Shown here: positions 25,455 through 37,830 of the stretch, piece by piece | Layout of the letters: each line of letters starts with the position of its first letter | Numbering within the stretch: position 1 is the stretch's first letter | Origin: Quercus robur | Taxonomy: Eukaryota; Streptophyta; Magnoliopsida; Fagales; Fagaceae | Assembly: GCF_932294415.1 (NCBI RefSeq) | Contig: NC_065538.1 | Location: forward strand, 77,265,834-77,329,833 | Reading direction: 5' to 3' | Length of the DNA: 64,000 bases | Made by a program: the position numbers and the translations under genes | The notes under the pieces: generated by a model | Database searches by the model: none | What the model was told of the DNA's origin: nothing | Seen by the model: only the letters and a program-made list of their open reading frames with translations

Positions 25455-26345
25455 TGTTAGGTTTTGAGTTTGTAATGTTGGCAAACCATGATAAAACATG
25501 ACAAAAACTAAGTCTCATTAGTTTAGAATGGTCTACATTGAAGCCCAAGACAAAAAAAAAAAAAAAAAAAATCATGTTTAGAATGAAAAAAAAATGAGTT
25601 ACAATCTATTTCGTTCGATTGGTACTCGATTGGTACTCGATCGATCAAAAGTTGCATATCAGCAAAATCAACAAACGTAAAAAGGCCATAACTTATTCGT
25701 TTGAAGCCCAAATCGCGAGCTGTTTTTTCCAGTATTTAAAGGAAATTATAAGCTAACCCTAGGAGGGGTTTTCAGAGTTTTTTAGGGAGATTAGAGTGCA
25801 TCTTGTGCCTCTTTTGTAGATCTAGGGTTTTGTACTCAAAAGCTCTCTCATATCTTCTATCGGTGTTATTCCTTGAAGAATCTCAAGATCCGGTGTTGTA
25901 AATGTTGTTGCATACAAGATCAACGTTTAAGGAGATCCAAAACCTTTAGTGGAGTCTCAAAGTCACAAGCAGGTGAACTTGTGTTGTTGCAAAGGCCAAG
26001 GAAAGAAGTAGTCCATGGACTCGAAGCTATCATGGGGTCGTGGTAGTAAGTTTCCTACTTGAGGTAGCAATAGGATGTTAGTGGTCTAAGTCACTATCGT
26101 GTAAATTTCAATTCTTTTATAGTGGATTTGCTTTTTACCTTGAAAATAACTAGGTTAAATCCTCCCCAGGTTTTTTACCGGTTTGATTTTCCTGGGTTAT
26201 CATACCGTTGTGTTCTTTATTTTCCGCACTTTACAATGATATGATATATGCGTGTTAACCTAGATCTGATTAATTTGACTAAGTAATCACTTGGCTAATT
26301 AACTAGGTTAATCTGGTTATGTTTTAAGGGGTCTAAAAATGAACA
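25455..26345 (+). mobile_element. solo LTR of the Sirevirus-like gag element family
   Basis: It starts TGTTAGGTTTTGAG and ends GGGTCTAAAAATGAACA; AACTT lies on both sides (25450-25454 and 26346-26350). The 3' part (CCTCCCCAGGTTTTTTACCG, then TTTTAAGGGGTCTAAAAA) is shared with the LTRs at 47432, 51666 and 56391. A TCGATTGGTACTCGATCGAT cluster lies at about 25616-25646. Confidence 0.9.
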
Positions 26346-26763
26346 AACTTCAATATTTCTGTGTCCTTATATTAGAGGGGTCAAGGCTCCGGGTCCATTC
26401 GAGGAAAATAATACTACATTTTTATAAATAAAATAAATAAACTTATCTATCAAAATAAACAAATATTGATAAATAAACGACTACAGGTGAAGAAAATCGT
26501 CCAGATAAGGACTGTAGAGGAAAATGGAGACAACATATAGGATGGAAAGGAAAAAGTCTCCGATGGTTGCGGATTGAATTGGAAAAGTCTCTGATGAAAG
26601 TGAGACTACAAACTTTTTCACCAGTTTTTGGAATTATGGAAAGGCCAACCGTGAATAATGGCTTATTGAAGAGAAAGTTTAGGACACACCTAAATTCACA
26701 AAATGATTAGGTGTTACCCTATGATTGGTGAACTTATTATTATTATTATTATTGTTATTATTA

Positions 26764-26802
<39 letters not shown>

Positions 26803-29585
26803 CCGAAGCCTTTGCTGGCACCACAATTTTCCACGTCAGCACAATATTTAAAAAATAAAAAATAAAAATAAAAATATTATAACTCCTCAAAACCCTAGCA
26901 ACCTTACCCATCTCTCAAGTGAAGAAATATAAAGCCATAGAACGATTTAATGCTGGAGAATCCGCACTGTTCCTCGCCGTGGATACTGAAAATATTTTAC
27001 ATGTGATGTACTAATTAACAAGATGGCTCGTCATATCCTAAGTGCAGCTCCAGACGACTGCTCCTACGTTGGAAGGCACAACATGAATATCTTGCATGCA
27101 CTTGTCCTTCACACGAGTTGTTTTAAGTGCTGCTCAATCCAGCCAACATCTTAAATATTTTTGCACTAACTTATATATCAATCAAAATTGGTGAGTTCAA
27201 TTAAACAGGTGTGGAAAGATACTGAAAATATTTTACATGTGATGTACTGATTAACAAGATGGCTCGTCATATCCTAAGTGCAGCTCTAGACGACTGCTCC
27301 TACGCTGGAAGGCACAGCATGAATGTCTTGCATGCACTTGTCCTTCACTTGTAAGTGCTACTCAATCCAGCCTGCTTCTTAAATATTTTTGCACTAACTT
27401 ATATATCAATCAAAATTGGTGAGTTCAATTAAACAGGTGTGGACAGAAAATGTTCTCCGCATACAATTGGTGAGTTCAAGATCTACAATGCACGGTATAG
27501 ATTTTAGCTTATAAAGTTCAGCTTTTGTAAGGTTAGTTTTGTTTATATATTAATTAATACATAGTACTTTGTTCACCATTGAATACTCATATAATCAATT
27601 TCTAATTCAGTGTTCAAGAATTAAACTAAAATTCTAACTGCACTATCATAAAATATTATTATTAGTATGAATTTTATGGAGTTGCGGTATTCAGGAATTA
27701 AACCAAAATTCTTTTAAATTATCTATAATATTTTGTTGTCCGAAAATTTTCTCTCTTTGATTTTAGTATATTGTGTTTCTTAAACTATAGAGAGATTTTC
27801 TTTGGTTTCTGCAGACTCTCTCTCTCCAGATGTAGGAAGCACTAAACGCACAGTATAGCATTCAAGATATACAACTCACGTTAGTTTGTTTATATATTTT
27901 GATAGAGAAACATGTTCAATGTGGTATGGCTTAATAATCGCATTAATAGCCAATAGTTAATACCATTTGCAAATTCAATTCATGGAGTTGCAATTTTCAT
28001 TAAATCATTCTATAGCTTGAAGCACTTGCATTTTAACAAATTGGACATGTTTTTAAAGTCCTTTTATTTCTTTGGGGAAAAAAAAAAGAAAAAAAAAGGG
28101 AGAGGATATGTTAAAACTTGGCATCATCAACTTATAAGGGAGGATATGTTCTTAGATGGTAGGAATAGGACAAAATGGTTACACGTTTGTTACGCTTGAC
28201 TGCCAAAAATTGCTCATAAAGATGTATGCACATGATCTACTTCCCTTTGCTTTTAGTGAAAGATTAAATGCACGCCAATGTTGAGATCAACCACTCTAAA
28301 AAAATAGTCTGTGCAATCATAAAATATTATTATTAGTATGAATTTTATGGAGTTGCGGTGTTCAGGAATTAAACCAAAATTCTTTTAAATTATCTATAAT
28401 ATTTTGTCATCCGAAAATTTTCTCTCTTTAATTTTATTATATTGTGTTTCTTAAGCTATAGAGATATTTTCTTCTTTATTTTAAATTTTATGGGATGTAA
28501 AGAGATCTTTGATTTCGTGAAATAATTTATACTCTCTCCTTCTTTGATTTGATTTACTTACTATCTTTGGCACTTGCTATCGGCAATTACTCAGGGCCAC
28601 TCTTATGGACTAAATCAACTTATTCTCCAGTCACCATCATTGATAAATGAGAAATCAAATCAATGTTATAGTTTTTCTATTTGGTTGCTAGGGTTTTTGT
28701 TCATGAAATTGCTATTTTCTATTTAAAAATTGCACCTGTAGATCAATATTTATATTTCTTAATTTGGCATTTTGCACCTGTGGCTAAAATTTGTGTGGAT
28801 CTTTGTAAGTTCAAAAATCTTTTCTCCATTCACCATGGTTTTTCATTGAGTAATTTCTTTCTCTCTTACTCCTCTTGACGAGTTTTGTTTTTGACTAGAA
28901 GAAAGCTTTTTTGCTTTGAAGGTCATGCAGCACCTGTCTCATTTTATTTGCCCTCACCACAAGGAAAACATCTAGGTAAGGCAAATAATCTATTTTAAAG
29001 TTTGAATGGAAATTACCAAGTACAAGAGGTAAATCTTTAAGGGATGAGCTTAATTGTTTCTTATTTTCAATAATAAATCATATTATTCCAATACCGGGTT
29101 TGAGAAATCCAATATGTTCATATCTCTATAGAATAGAGAATAGTAGAAGCCAATTTTATTACAACTACTTAAATTGAGTTGACTTAATTCCGTACAATTA
29201 CAAAGTATAGCATGAAAGATAATGGAATTAATTGTTGTAATTTTTATTTTCTTTCCATGTTTTGAATTTCCTCTATATTATTATTACAACTGAGCAAAGA
29301 TTGAGGAAGTAACATTACTACTCTAATTTGAAGTTTAATGCGTCCTTCTCAAGTCATGGTCTTTATTTATATATTTGCAGTTTATATTTCTAACTGTTGA
29401 TGAGAAATTAAGGCTCAGTTGCACAATATGTGTAAATTCTTCAGAAAGCTACTTTAAATAGTAAGTCAATGTGTCTCTTACATTTGGGTATTAATTAGAA
29501 TTATTTTCAAATGATTGTACCAATAAAGGTGAATGTGTATAAATTTTGTTTAACTATCCCGTGCATCGCACAGGTTAGCGACTAG
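26764..29585 (+). mobile_element. non-autonomous Helitron (2.8 kb)
   Basis: It is inserted between A (26763) and T (29586) with no target duplication. The 5' end is TC followed by a TA tract, then AACCGAAGCCTTTGCTGG and CCACGTCAGCA. The 3' end carries a short hairpin, CCCGTGCATCGCACAGG (29559-29575), a few bases before the terminal CTAG (29582-29585). These are the standard Helitron termini. Copy A of the surrounding block lacks it. No Rep/helicase is encoded. It carries two internal duplications and a possible captured exon. Confidence 0.9.
26982..27446 (+). repeat. tandem pair inside Helitron, possible captured gene fragment
   Basis: Two units of about 230 bp (26982-27217 and 27218-27446) start GATACTGAAAATATTTTACA. 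Each holds an ATGGCTCGTCATATCC frame reading MARHILSAA...CSYV...LHALVLH. The pattern 'IL..P..C..V....NILHALV' vaguely recalls an ankyrin repeat of plant ACD6/ITN1-type proteins, but it is too short to assign. A second pair inside the element is 27646-27802 and 28316-28471. Confidence 0.55.
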
Positions 29586-29897
29586 TTATTATTATTATTA
29601 AGTTCTTGTGTGAGTCCCCTGTGTAAGTGTTCAAATCCTATTACAAAATGACACTTAAGTAAGTTGTGAAATTGGGTATGAGTTTGTGTATGTTCATAGC
29701 TTTTTGCTTTTTGAAACAATCTTCTAAAGAGATCCTGGAATTCTTTGTCCACATTTTGATTTTTTTTTTTTTTTTTGGAAAAAAAATATAATTTAGTTGA
29801 AACGGTTGTCTTATCATAAATTTTCCTTTCTTTTTTTTCATAATTAAATTGTTATTATAAGTAAGGAAGAGGTATAACTTTAATTCTCTTAATAGAA

Positions 29898-29938
<41 letters not shown>

Positions 29939-30167
29939 GTAATGTTACTGATTACAATACTCATGGTCCAATATATAGATTTCGTACATAATTTAAGTAA
30001 CTCGACCAGCTCATGTGTTAGAAGCCTTAGAAATTATTGTACAAGTACTTTGTGTATCTGTTTTGCTAATGTAATTATTGTTTCATTTAAAAAATAAAAT
30101 AAAATAAAGCCCTAGAGTTTGAATTAAAATGATTTCGTTAGGATTCTACCTAAGTTTTTACATTTAG

Positions 30168-30350
30168 GGTCTGTTTGGGATCCGCTTATTTTACTAAAAC
30201 TAAAAACTTTTTACTAAAAGTACGGTAGATAAATATAAATGTAGTTAAAATAGTACAACGAGACTCATGAATAATACCAAAAAGTGCAGTAAGACCCATG
30301 AATAATACCAAAATAAGTTGAATAGTAAAATAAGTTAGCAAAACAAACAC
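30168..30350. mobile_element. MITE, PIF/Harbinger-like (first of two abutting)
   Basis: TTAG precedes (30164-30167) and follows (30351-30354) it. Ends GGTCTGTTTGGGATCC and AAAACAAACAC are imperfect inverted repeats. It is absent from copy A. Confidence 0.65.
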
Positions 30351-30354
30351 TTAG

Positions 30355-30620
30355 GATCCGTTTGGATTGAACTTATTTTTGCTGAAACTGAAAACTGAAA
30401 ACACTGTAGCAAAATAATTTTTAAATGTGTGAATAGTGTTGTGGGACCCATTTTTAATATTTTTAAATGCGTGAACAGTGCTACTACAGTGTGTGAACAA
30501 TGATTTTTGTCTCCTGCACAGTAAATTCATGTGATTTTACTGTTCATGCGCTTAAAAAAAAAAAAAAAAACCCCAAAACACTGAACGCATATGCACAAAA
30601 CACGCAATCCAAATGAGTAC
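30355..30620. mobile_element. MITE, PIF/Harbinger-like (second of two abutting)
   Basis: It is flanked by TTAG (30351-30354 and 30621-30624). Left GATCCGTTTGGATTG pairs with right CAATCCAAATGAGTAC. Interior GCAAAATAATTTTTAAATG and GTGAATAGTG match the MITEs at 8822 and 6240. It contains a run of A at about 30555-30571. Absent from copy A. Confidence 0.7.
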
Positions 30621-30795
30621 TTAGTTGACAAACTTTCAAAGAAGATGCTAAAACTATTAGCATTTGTAGTTTTATCCTATTAGTCTTGCAAACTTTTTTT
30701 TTTTTTTCCTTTTTTGAGGAGTCTTGCAAAATTTGTACAAAATTTTGAGTTATAAATTTTGGACTAAAATAAAATCATCAATTAGCATTTTAACA

Positions 30796-31341
30796 GCCAC
30801 CACAATGATGGCTTCTATCTCAGACCTTTCTCGGCCTAAACCCAAAGCCAAAACATAGCTCCCAAATGGATTCTCACCTCTCTCACATGTTGGGCTTTGT
30901 GGAGCCTAGTTGTGTGTTAATTTGAATGATGACTTGACTCAAAATAATTTTGCGTGGTTTTTAATGGGAAATTTTCTGAGACTTAGTCCATGGAGTGGAG
31001 GCTTGGGCCGACAAGCTTAAGCTGTAGTGCTTGTGATGCACCCGGGAAAGATTTTTGGCCCGTTTTGTAGCCTATTGTGAATCCTGTGCACAGGATACAG
31101 AAACCGTTGTTTTAGTGATTAGGGTTTTTCTTGATGTATTTTTTGAGAGAGAAAACAAATTGTACTGTCGCACTTGTATTTTTTCCCTGATAATAGTGAA
31201 ATCTCTGTAACTTCGTGAACGTAGGCAAATTGCTGAACCACGTAAATACTTTCTTGTGTGAGTGATTTTTTTTTTTTTTTGGCGTGTGTTTTCTTTATTT
31301 TTGTTTCTCATAGGTTGGAAATTTCGTGCTAATTCCCTACA
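30796..31341 (+). repeat. 5' LTR of Tnt1-like Copia element (left edge approximate)
   Basis: Similarity to copy A stops at about 30795, and the sequence from there leads to a primer-binding-like site, TAGTATCAAAGCC (31344-31356), a worn form of TGGTATCAGAGCC. The right edge is CCCTACA at 31341. A short leader-like segment with AGGGTTTTTCTTG is included. The 3' LTR is missing. Confidence 0.6.
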
Positions 31342-31365
31342 ACTAGTATCAAAGCCAGGTTAGGT

Positions 31366-34300
31366 TTGAGTGGGAGCAAAGAGGAAGTAGGAAAGGCATC
31401 TGGAATACAAAAGTTCGACGGCACAAACTTTGGATTCTGGAGAATGCAAATCGAGGATTATCTTTATGGGAAGAAGTTGCATCTGCCGCTTCTAGGGGAA
31501 AAACCTACGACTATGAAAGATGAGGAATGGGCTCTTCTTGACAAACAGGTACTAGGAGCTATCAGGTTAACTTTGTCTAGGTCTATTGCACACAATGTTG
31601 TAAAGGAGAAGACCACAGCAGATCTGATGAAGGCTTTGTTTGGTATATATGAAAAGTCGTCAGCAAACAACAAGGTGCATCTAATTAAGAAACTATTCAA
31701 TCTAAAAATGGCAGAGAACGCATCAGTAGCACAACATCTGAATGAATTTAATACTATCACAAATCAATTATCATCTGTACAAATTGATTTTGATGATGAG
31801 ATCCATGCACTGATCATTTTGGCTTCTTTACCAAATAGTTGGGAGGCAATGAAGATAGTAGTAAGCAATTCTATAGGAAAAGAAATGCTAAAGTACAATG
31901 ACATATGAGATTTAATTCTGGTTGAGGAGAGTCGCAGAAGAGATGCAGGTGAAACCTTAGGATCTGGTTCTACCCTAAACCTTGAGACAAGAGGCAGAGG
32001 TAATGATAGAAATTCTAATTAAGGCAGATCAAAATCTAAAAATTTTAATCGGAATAGAAGTAAATCTAGATCAGGCCAACAAGTACAATGCTGGAACTGT
32101 GGGAAAATAGGTCACTTTAGGAGGCAATGCAAAATTCCTAAGAATAAGAATGAAGATGATTCTGCTAATGCTGTAATAGAAGAGGTACATGATGCATTAT
32201 TTCTTACAGTAGACAGTCCACTTGATGATTTGGTTTTAGACTTAGGAGCTTCATTTTATACCACTTCACACCGAGAAATCATACAGAATTATGTTGCAAG
32301 TGATTTTAGTAAGGTGTATTTGGCTAATGGTGCAGCTTTGGATGTTGTGGGTATGGAAGACGTCCTGATATTGTTGCCCAATTGGTCTATTTGGTTACTG
32401 GAGAAGGTTCAACATATTCCTGACCTGAGGAGGAATCTAATTTCTGTTGGACAACTTGATGATGAAGGGCATGCAATACTATTTGTTGGTGGTATATGGA
32501 AGGTTAAAAAGAGAGCCAGAGTATTGGCTCATGGAAAGAAGATTGGTACTCTATATATGGCCTCAAGTCCAAGAGACACAATTGCAATTGCTGAAGCAAG
32601 TATTGATACAAGCCTATGGCATCGTAGTCTTGGTCACATGAGTGAGAAAGGAACGAAGATGCTGCTATCAAAAGGGAAACTACTAGAATTGAAGTTCGTT
32701 GATTTTGACATGTGTGAAAGCTGCATCCTAGGAAAGTAGAAAAATGTGAACTTCTTGAAAACTGGTAGAACACCGAAGGCTAAAAAATTGGAGTTAGTAC
32801 ACACTGATTTGTGGGGGCCTTCTCCAGTTGCATCCCTTGGAGGTTCAAGGTATTACATCACTTTCATTGATGACTCAAGCAGAAAGGTATGAGTTTATTT
32901 TCTGAAAAATGAATCTGATGTATTTGAAACTTTTAAGAAATGAAATGTCATGGTTGAGATAGAAACAGGTTTGAAAGTAAAATGTTTGAGGTCAGATAAT
33001 GGAGGAGAGTACATAGATGGAGGGTTAAGTGAGTATTGTGCTACACAAGGAATTAGGATGGAGAAGACCATTCCTGGGACACCACAGCAGAATGGTGTGG
33101 CTGAGTGTATGAACAGAACTCTCAATAAGCGTGCTAGGAATATGAGGTTGTATGTTGGACTACCAAAAACTTTCTAGGCTAATGCTGTTATCACTGCAGC
33201 TTACCTGATAAACCGAGGACCATCAGTTCCCATGAAGTTCAAACTTCCTAAGGTAGTTTGGAGCGGTAAAGAGGTAAATTTTTCCCATTTAAAAGTTTTT
33301 GGTTGTGTTTCTTATGTTCATATTGATTATGATGCTCATAATAAACCTAATGCAAAGTCTAAAATATAGTTTTTCATTGGCTTTGGTGATGAGAAATTTG
33401 GCTATAGGTTTTAGGATGACCAAAACAGGAAAATCATCAAAAGTAGAAATGTGATATTTAATGAACTAGTTATGTATAAGGACAGGTCAACTGTAGTGCC
33501 AAACATTATAGAGATAGATTAAAATAAATTTGAGTTTGTCAACTTAAATGAATTGATTGAAAGTATTGTCCAAAAAATGGGTGAAGAAGATAAGGAGAAT
33601 GTAGATTCACAGGTAGATCAAAGTACACCTGTAGCTGAAGTCCGTAGATCTTCCAAAACCATTAGACCTCCATAGTGTTATTCACCTGCTCTAAATTATC
33701 TCCTATTGACTGATGGTGGTGAGCCAAAATGTTATGATGAAGCCTTGCAGGATGAAAATTCAAGCAAGTGGGAGTTAGCCATAAAGGAAGAGATGGATTT
33801 CTTATTGTGGAATCAGACATGGGAATTGACTGAATTACTAGTAGGAAAGAAGGCTTTGCACAACAAGTGGGTATATAGAATAAAGAATGAGCATGATGGT
33901 AGCAAGCGTTACAAGGCCAGATTAGTTGTCAAAGGGTTCCAATAGAAGAAAGGCATTGATAACTCAGAAATATTTTCTCCAGTTATGAAGATGTCAACAA
34001 TCAAACTAGTATTGGGAATGGTGGTTGCAGAAAATTTACATCTTGAGCAGTTAGATGTGAAGACGGCATTCCTTCATGGTGACTTGGAGGAAGACATTTA
34101 CATGATTCAGCTAGAAGGGGTTCATTGTTCAGGGACAAGAGAATCTAGTCCGCAAATCGAGAAAGATCATGTATGGCCTAAAACAAACTTCAAGACAATG
34201 GCACAAGAAATTTGACAATTTTATGCATAGAATTGGGTTCAAGAGATGTGAAGCTAATCACTGTTGCTATGTTAAGTTCTTTGGTAATTCTTACATCATT

Positions 34301-34411
34301 TTACTATTGTATATGGATGATATGCTCATTATAGGGTCTAGCATTGAGGAGATTAATAATCTAAAGAAACAATTGTCAAAACAGTTTGTAATGAAAGATT
34401 TGGGAGCTGCT
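31366..34411 (+). pseudogene. Tnt1-like Copia gag-pol, decayed and 3' truncated
   Basis: In order: Gag (FDGTNFGFWRMQIEDYL), a CCHC knuckle CWNCGKIGHFRRQC (32092-32133), protease (VLDLGASF, where Leu replaces the usual Ser of DSGA), and GAG-pre-integrase (LWHRSLGHMSEKG). Then integrase (HTDLWGP, SDNGGEYI, PQQNGVAE) and reverse transcriptase (KARLVVKGF, LDVKTAFLHGDLEEDIYM, LLYMDDMLI). The initiation codon is TTG at 31366-31368. Stops include 31906-31908, 32737-32739, 32890-32892, 32941-32943 and 33175-33177, and a frame shift follows LHGDLEEDIYM. After MKDLGAA (34411) the sequence changes to an inverted Gypsy fragment, so the RT end, RNase H and 3' LTR are lost. Confidence 0.93.
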
Positions 34412-36767
34412 CATGCCAGCTTAAGCTTTGTCACCTCATCTTTGACAACATTAGAATGCTCTCTGGATGAGTGCCAAAAAGGTTGTTTTTTAGGGGTAAC
34501 AGATGGATTGACATTCAAATGGTGACGAATGAAACTTGGGTCCACCCCCAGGGCTTCATAAGCATTCCATGCGAATACATCTACGTTTTTTCTCAGGAAT
34601 TCGATTAGATTTTTTCTCTCTTAGAGAGGCAGTTGGGAGCCAATCTGAAAGAACTTCTCCGAATCATCACCAACAACAACCTTTTCTAGATCTTCGCATT
34701 TTTCTTCCTCGGTTGATCCATTATCAAGCAATACCGGAGTTCTTGATTGCTATAAGTTCCTTTCAATAGAGGCCGAGGACTCCACATTGGGCCTATGTAA
34801 GATGGCAACCACCATGCACTACCTAGCCATGGATTGATTCCTTACAATCTCTTTAACTTGGCCGTTGGATGGATACTTCACCTTCTGGTGGAGGGTAGAA
34901 GAAACGGCTTCTAAAGCATGAAGCAAAGGCCTGGCCATAATAGCCATATAAGGTGAATAAGCATCCACCACAATGAAGTCTACTTCCACAACATCTGAAC
35001 CGGTCTGTATGGGCAGTCTAATCTAACCTCTTGGAGTAACTGTCTTCCCCTCGAAACTTACTAGTGGGGAGTCGTACGCTGTTAGGTCCTTGGGTTTCAA
35101 ATTCAGTCCTTTGTATAGATCGAGGTACATTATCTCGATAGCACTTCCCTGATCTACCAACAGTCTTTTCACATCGTACCCCCCTGTCTTGAGTGTGACC
35201 ACCAAAGCATCGTCATGAGGTTGGATAGTTCCGATCTTATCATTGGCCAAGAAGCCCAGGACTAACGGAGCCTCTATTCTGGCTCTTTTTGGTTCTGAAT
35301 TGCTGTCTTCGGTTGATAGCCGAGCCACAGACATTACTCGAGAAGGACAGGAACCGGTCCTACCGGGGACAGCGAAGATGACATTGATCGTTCCCAGAGG
35401 AGGTCTTGAAGAAGAATCTCTTCGAGGATCCAAACCTGACTGCCCCACTTGGCCACTAGAATGGTGCAGCAGCTGCTTCAATTTCCCTTCTCGGACCAGC
35501 TGGGCTAAATGGTCCCACAGATTCCTGCAGTCTTCCGTAGTATGCCCCTAGTCCTGATGATATTAGCAATAAAGGTTCTGGTTGCGTTTCAAGGGGTTTC
35601 CGGCCATTTTGTTTGGCCATTTGAAGAATGGTTCGTTCTTAATCTTCTCTAGAACCTGATGCACCGATTCTCGGAATACTGCATTAACGATCTGGGTGTT
35701 GGTAGACCTTGATTGTCCAGTAAAATCTCTCCGGGGTTGGTTGTTATTTAATCGGTCTGACCTGAAATCCATCATCTCCTAAGGGATAACCTTAGCCTTT
35801 CCTTTACCTAGTTATTGATCTTCCTTAACCCTTTTATACTTGTCAATACGATCCATAAGCTGGCGCAGGCTGGTGACTGGTTTTCCTGTTAAGGACTTCC
35901 TTAAACCATGCTCGACTGGGAGGCCACTCTTGAAGGTACTAATGACGACGTCCTCAAAGTTACCCTCTATCTCATTGTACATCTCACAATGCTTCTGTCC
36001 AAGTATGTTTTCAGGGTCTCCCCTTCTCGCATAGACAAAGATAGTAGGGAGTCTAAGGGCTGAGGGACCCTGGTACATGTGATAAAACGGGAGCCAAACG
36101 CCTGAGTGAGCTCCTTGAAGGAATTTATTGAACCTGTCCTCAGGCTGTCAAACCATCTCATCGTCACGGGTCCTAAACTAGATGGGAACACTTTGCACGT
36201 CAAGGCTTCGTCCTTAGAATAAACAGTCATTCTCTGATTGAAATGGCTCACATGCTCCACTGGGTCTGTTCACCCATTATAGATGGTGAATGTTGGCTGA
36301 TGGAAACTCCGAGGAAGAGCTACCCTTTCGATCTTACGCGTGAATGGTGACTTGGGAATCTAGTTCAAAGCTTTGCTCATCGCATCATTTCCCAATCCTT
36401 TGTGAATGAGGCTTTTGCATCGGCGTTCACTATGATGCTCCTTTTCATATGAGAAGGATTCACTTGGGGGAGTCCTTGATCTATGTCGATAATCGCTATC
36501 TTTCTTATCATCAGAGGAGGAATCAGACGGGGTGAGAGTTTGTTTTCGTTGTGCATGGCATAACTTCTTCTTAAGCTAGTCGATTTCCCTCTGCATGGCT
36601 TTATTGTGCTGTTCTTGAGAGACGTGACTCCCAACTTGAGAGTGGCTTTTGCTTGTGTGCGTAACGTGCACGTTGCCCTCTTGATCTCTCCTATGCTCAA
36701 GGTTGGTGAAAGGATTTTCACATTGAGATGCTATGGATTCTGCCTAATGTGAGCCTGAATTTGCCAT
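34412..36767 (-). pseudogene. Ty3/Gypsy gag-protease-RT fragment
   Basis: Minus strand, reading from ATG 36765-36767. Gag (MRWFDSLRTGSINSFKEL, ILGQKHCEMYNEIEG) is followed by an aspartic-protease-like region (LLVDQGSAIEIMYLDLYKGL; DQGSA in place of DTGSS/DSGSS). Then comes the start of reverse transcriptase (DVFAWNAYE, HHLNVNPS, DEVTKLKLA), which ends abruptly at 34412 against the Copia fragment. Many in-frame stops are present. It belongs to the plant Gypsy group with a TGGCGCC primer site. Confidence 0.88.
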
Positions 36768-36804
36768 AGTTGACCTTTGTTTTCACTATCACACAAGTTC
36801 TTCC

Positions 36805-36820
36805 CACAGACGGCGCCAAT
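36805..36820 (-). promoter_or_regulatory. Gypsy primer-binding site
   Basis: Minus strand TGGCGCCGTCTGTGGG begins two bases after the LTR end. TGGCGCCGT matches the 3' end expected of tRNA-Asp-type primers used by plant Gypsy elements; the remainder is less certain. Confidence 0.6.
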
Positions 36821-37607
36821 TGTAGAGTCCCGATTTGTGGCCAAAACCCAAAGTGTATGAGATCTTGGCCCAATGAGCCCAATACAATAAATTCGTAGAG
36901 AGTGAACTAGGACCTAATGAGTTGAACAACGGCTAGTATTTAATTAAATGACAATCAAGCACAAATAAGAGGTATTGATATCAATGGACTCTTAGTCCGA
37001 AGAGGTCACAATTATATATATATATATATATATATATTGATCACATTTGGATACAAAGACAATTTAGATTGTTACAGTATCCCCTCTTTATTTTTCCAAT
37101 TTTCCTATCATGAAGAGTCTTTCACCCTAATATATCCTCCTTTGCACCATCTTCACCATACACCTGTTGATCATCCGAACCCTTACTTGAGTACCTGTCT
37201 CATCAGACACTCCTTCTGGTTTTTTATGAGTTATGGTAGCCAAGGTAGTACTGCTCAAAGGTCTTTTTCACATAAATGCGGCCAGAAAAGTAGCTGCAGT
37301 GCATTTAATGCGGTAGTGGCAGCTTTCCCTTAGATATTTATAGGTTTCCTTCCTTCTCATATGTTCATGAGGCATGTCTCTATCATTGGAGCTTCTTGGA
37401 GGATTATGCTAACTGATGGAGTACATATTGTGAACTATATTCATCATATCCGAGGAGGAGTTCCTCCTTGGACAACCTTTCACTTGTTCCCCACCTTTGA
37501 GACTTTAATTGGGAACAATTAACAACTATTTGCTCTCCCTCAGACTTATCAATGTCTTCAAACAAGGCCCAAGGCCCAATATACTATTTTGGGCCCTCGT
37601 CCCTACA
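36821..37607 (-). repeat. 5' LTR of the Gypsy fragment
   Basis: Plus-strand ends TGTAGAGTCCCGA and CCCTCGTCCCTACA. It contains a palindrome-like TCCGAGGAGGAGTTCCTCC at 37449, also found in the solo LTR at 46175-46889, plus a TA tract at 37014-37036. It flanks the Gypsy primer site directly. Confidence 0.85.
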
Positions 37608-37830
37608 ATAGTGTAAATACATTTGTTTTTATGTACTAATTATTTGTAGTTGGTGCACTTATTAGTTATGTAAAATGAATTTTTTTTATTTGATTTATAT
37701 AAGAAACAATTAATTTTGAAATATGACATTTTTATTTAAAATGAGTTGTTTTGGCAACAATTGAATAAGAGCAAGGCAAAAGATAAAATCAAATTTACTT
37801 GCATGTAATCAAATTATATATAAAAGATCC

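Larger units (their letters stand above)
22019..30795. repeat. diverged duplicated block, copy B
   Basis: Same order and orientation as 9418-19195. The left edge begins TTACTAGTTTCCATATAGG and the right edge ends near AATCATCAATTAGCATTTTAAC. Private insertions: hAT-like MITE 22426-23028, solo LTRs 23339-24304 and 25455-26345, Helitron 26764-29585, and MITEs 30168-30350 and 30355-30620. A Copia element abuts the right edge. None of the copy A insertions are present. Confidence 0.8.

Noticed and set aside
26764-26800. TA tract as a simple microsatellite
   Set aside because: It lies directly after the TC terminus of a Helitron and is followed by the conserved Helitron 5' sequence, so it is part of the element end.
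27001-27200. Helitron internal frame as a functional gene
   Set aside because: Frame is short, tandemly duplicated and has no start context or exons; at best a captured fragment.
34536-34769. Plus-strand frame of 77 codons
   Set aside because: It is antisense to the Gypsy protease/RT segment, whose domain motifs are readable on the minus strand.
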